In this document: piece after piece, positions 5,369-5,380 of the stretch | Layout: every line of letters starts with the position of its first letter | Position numbering within the stretch: position 1 is the stretch's first letter | Assembly: GCA_900764025.1 (NCBI GenBank) | Contig: CAAFMM010000349.1 | Location: 1-5,380 of the forward strand | Direction: 5' to 3' | DNA: 5,380 nucleotides | Origin: an uncultured Collinsella sp. | GTDB lineage: Bacteria > Actinomycetota > Coriobacteriia > Coriobacteriales > Coriobacteriaceae | Program-made: the position numbers and the translations under genes | The notes under the pieces: model-generated | Database searches by the model: none | What the model was told of the DNA's origin: nothing | Seen by the model: only the letters and a program-made list of their open reading frames with translations

Positions 5369-5380
5369 TTTGAGATGTGA

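Noticed and set aside
5185..5373. Short open frames on both strands running through the tRNA gene
   Set aside because: They overlap a complete tRNA cloverleaf and have no ribosome binding sites.

Overview
The window looks like a chromosomal segment of a GC-rich Gram-positive actinobacterium. The best guess is the Coriobacteriia, a Collinsella-like gut anaerobe. This rests on codon usage strongly biased to G/C in the third position, clear GGAGG-type ribosome binding sites, a MurT/GatD cell-wall amidation enzyme, a CCA-encoding tRNA-Glu, and repeat families I associate with Collinsella intergenic DNA. The taxon is inference; no 16S or other marker is present.

Layout. At the left edge (1-149, minus strand) lies the first ~49 codons of an iron-containing alcohol dehydrogenase running out of the window. 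A long non-coding stretch of about 500 bp (150-649) separates it from a divergent plus-strand cluster. The stretch holds a 9-bp inverted repeat close to the dehydrogenase start, several short inverted and direct repeats, and an AT-rich -10-like site before the first plus-strand gene. The plus-strand cluster has three genes. Two (650-1726 and 1726-2769, joined by a TAATG overlap) encode cytosolic helical-repeat proteins that look like diverged paralogs of each other, related to TPR/ST7-like proteins. The third (2815-4992) encodes a 725-residue single-chain fusion of MurT (Mur-ligase-like) and GatD (glutamine amidotransferase), two proteins that are usually separate.

The plus-strand unit ends at a strong 13-bp hairpin with a short T tract (4999-5036). 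After it comes a compact 135-bp repeat cluster (5056-5190): four copies of a 15-mer in alternating orientation, spaced exactly 40 nt apart, bounded by an identical 6-bp direct repeat. A tRNA-Glu(UUC) gene with an extended -10 promoter closes the window (5292-5368).

Working together. The MurT-GatD fusion should amidate D-Glu in the lipid II stem peptide, using glutamine as nitrogen donor and ATP for activation. The two helical-repeat proteins sit immediately upstream, plausibly in the same transcript, but nothing in their sequence shows a direct role in wall synthesis. The most noteworthy items are the MurT-GatD fusion and the regularly phased palindromic repeat cluster.
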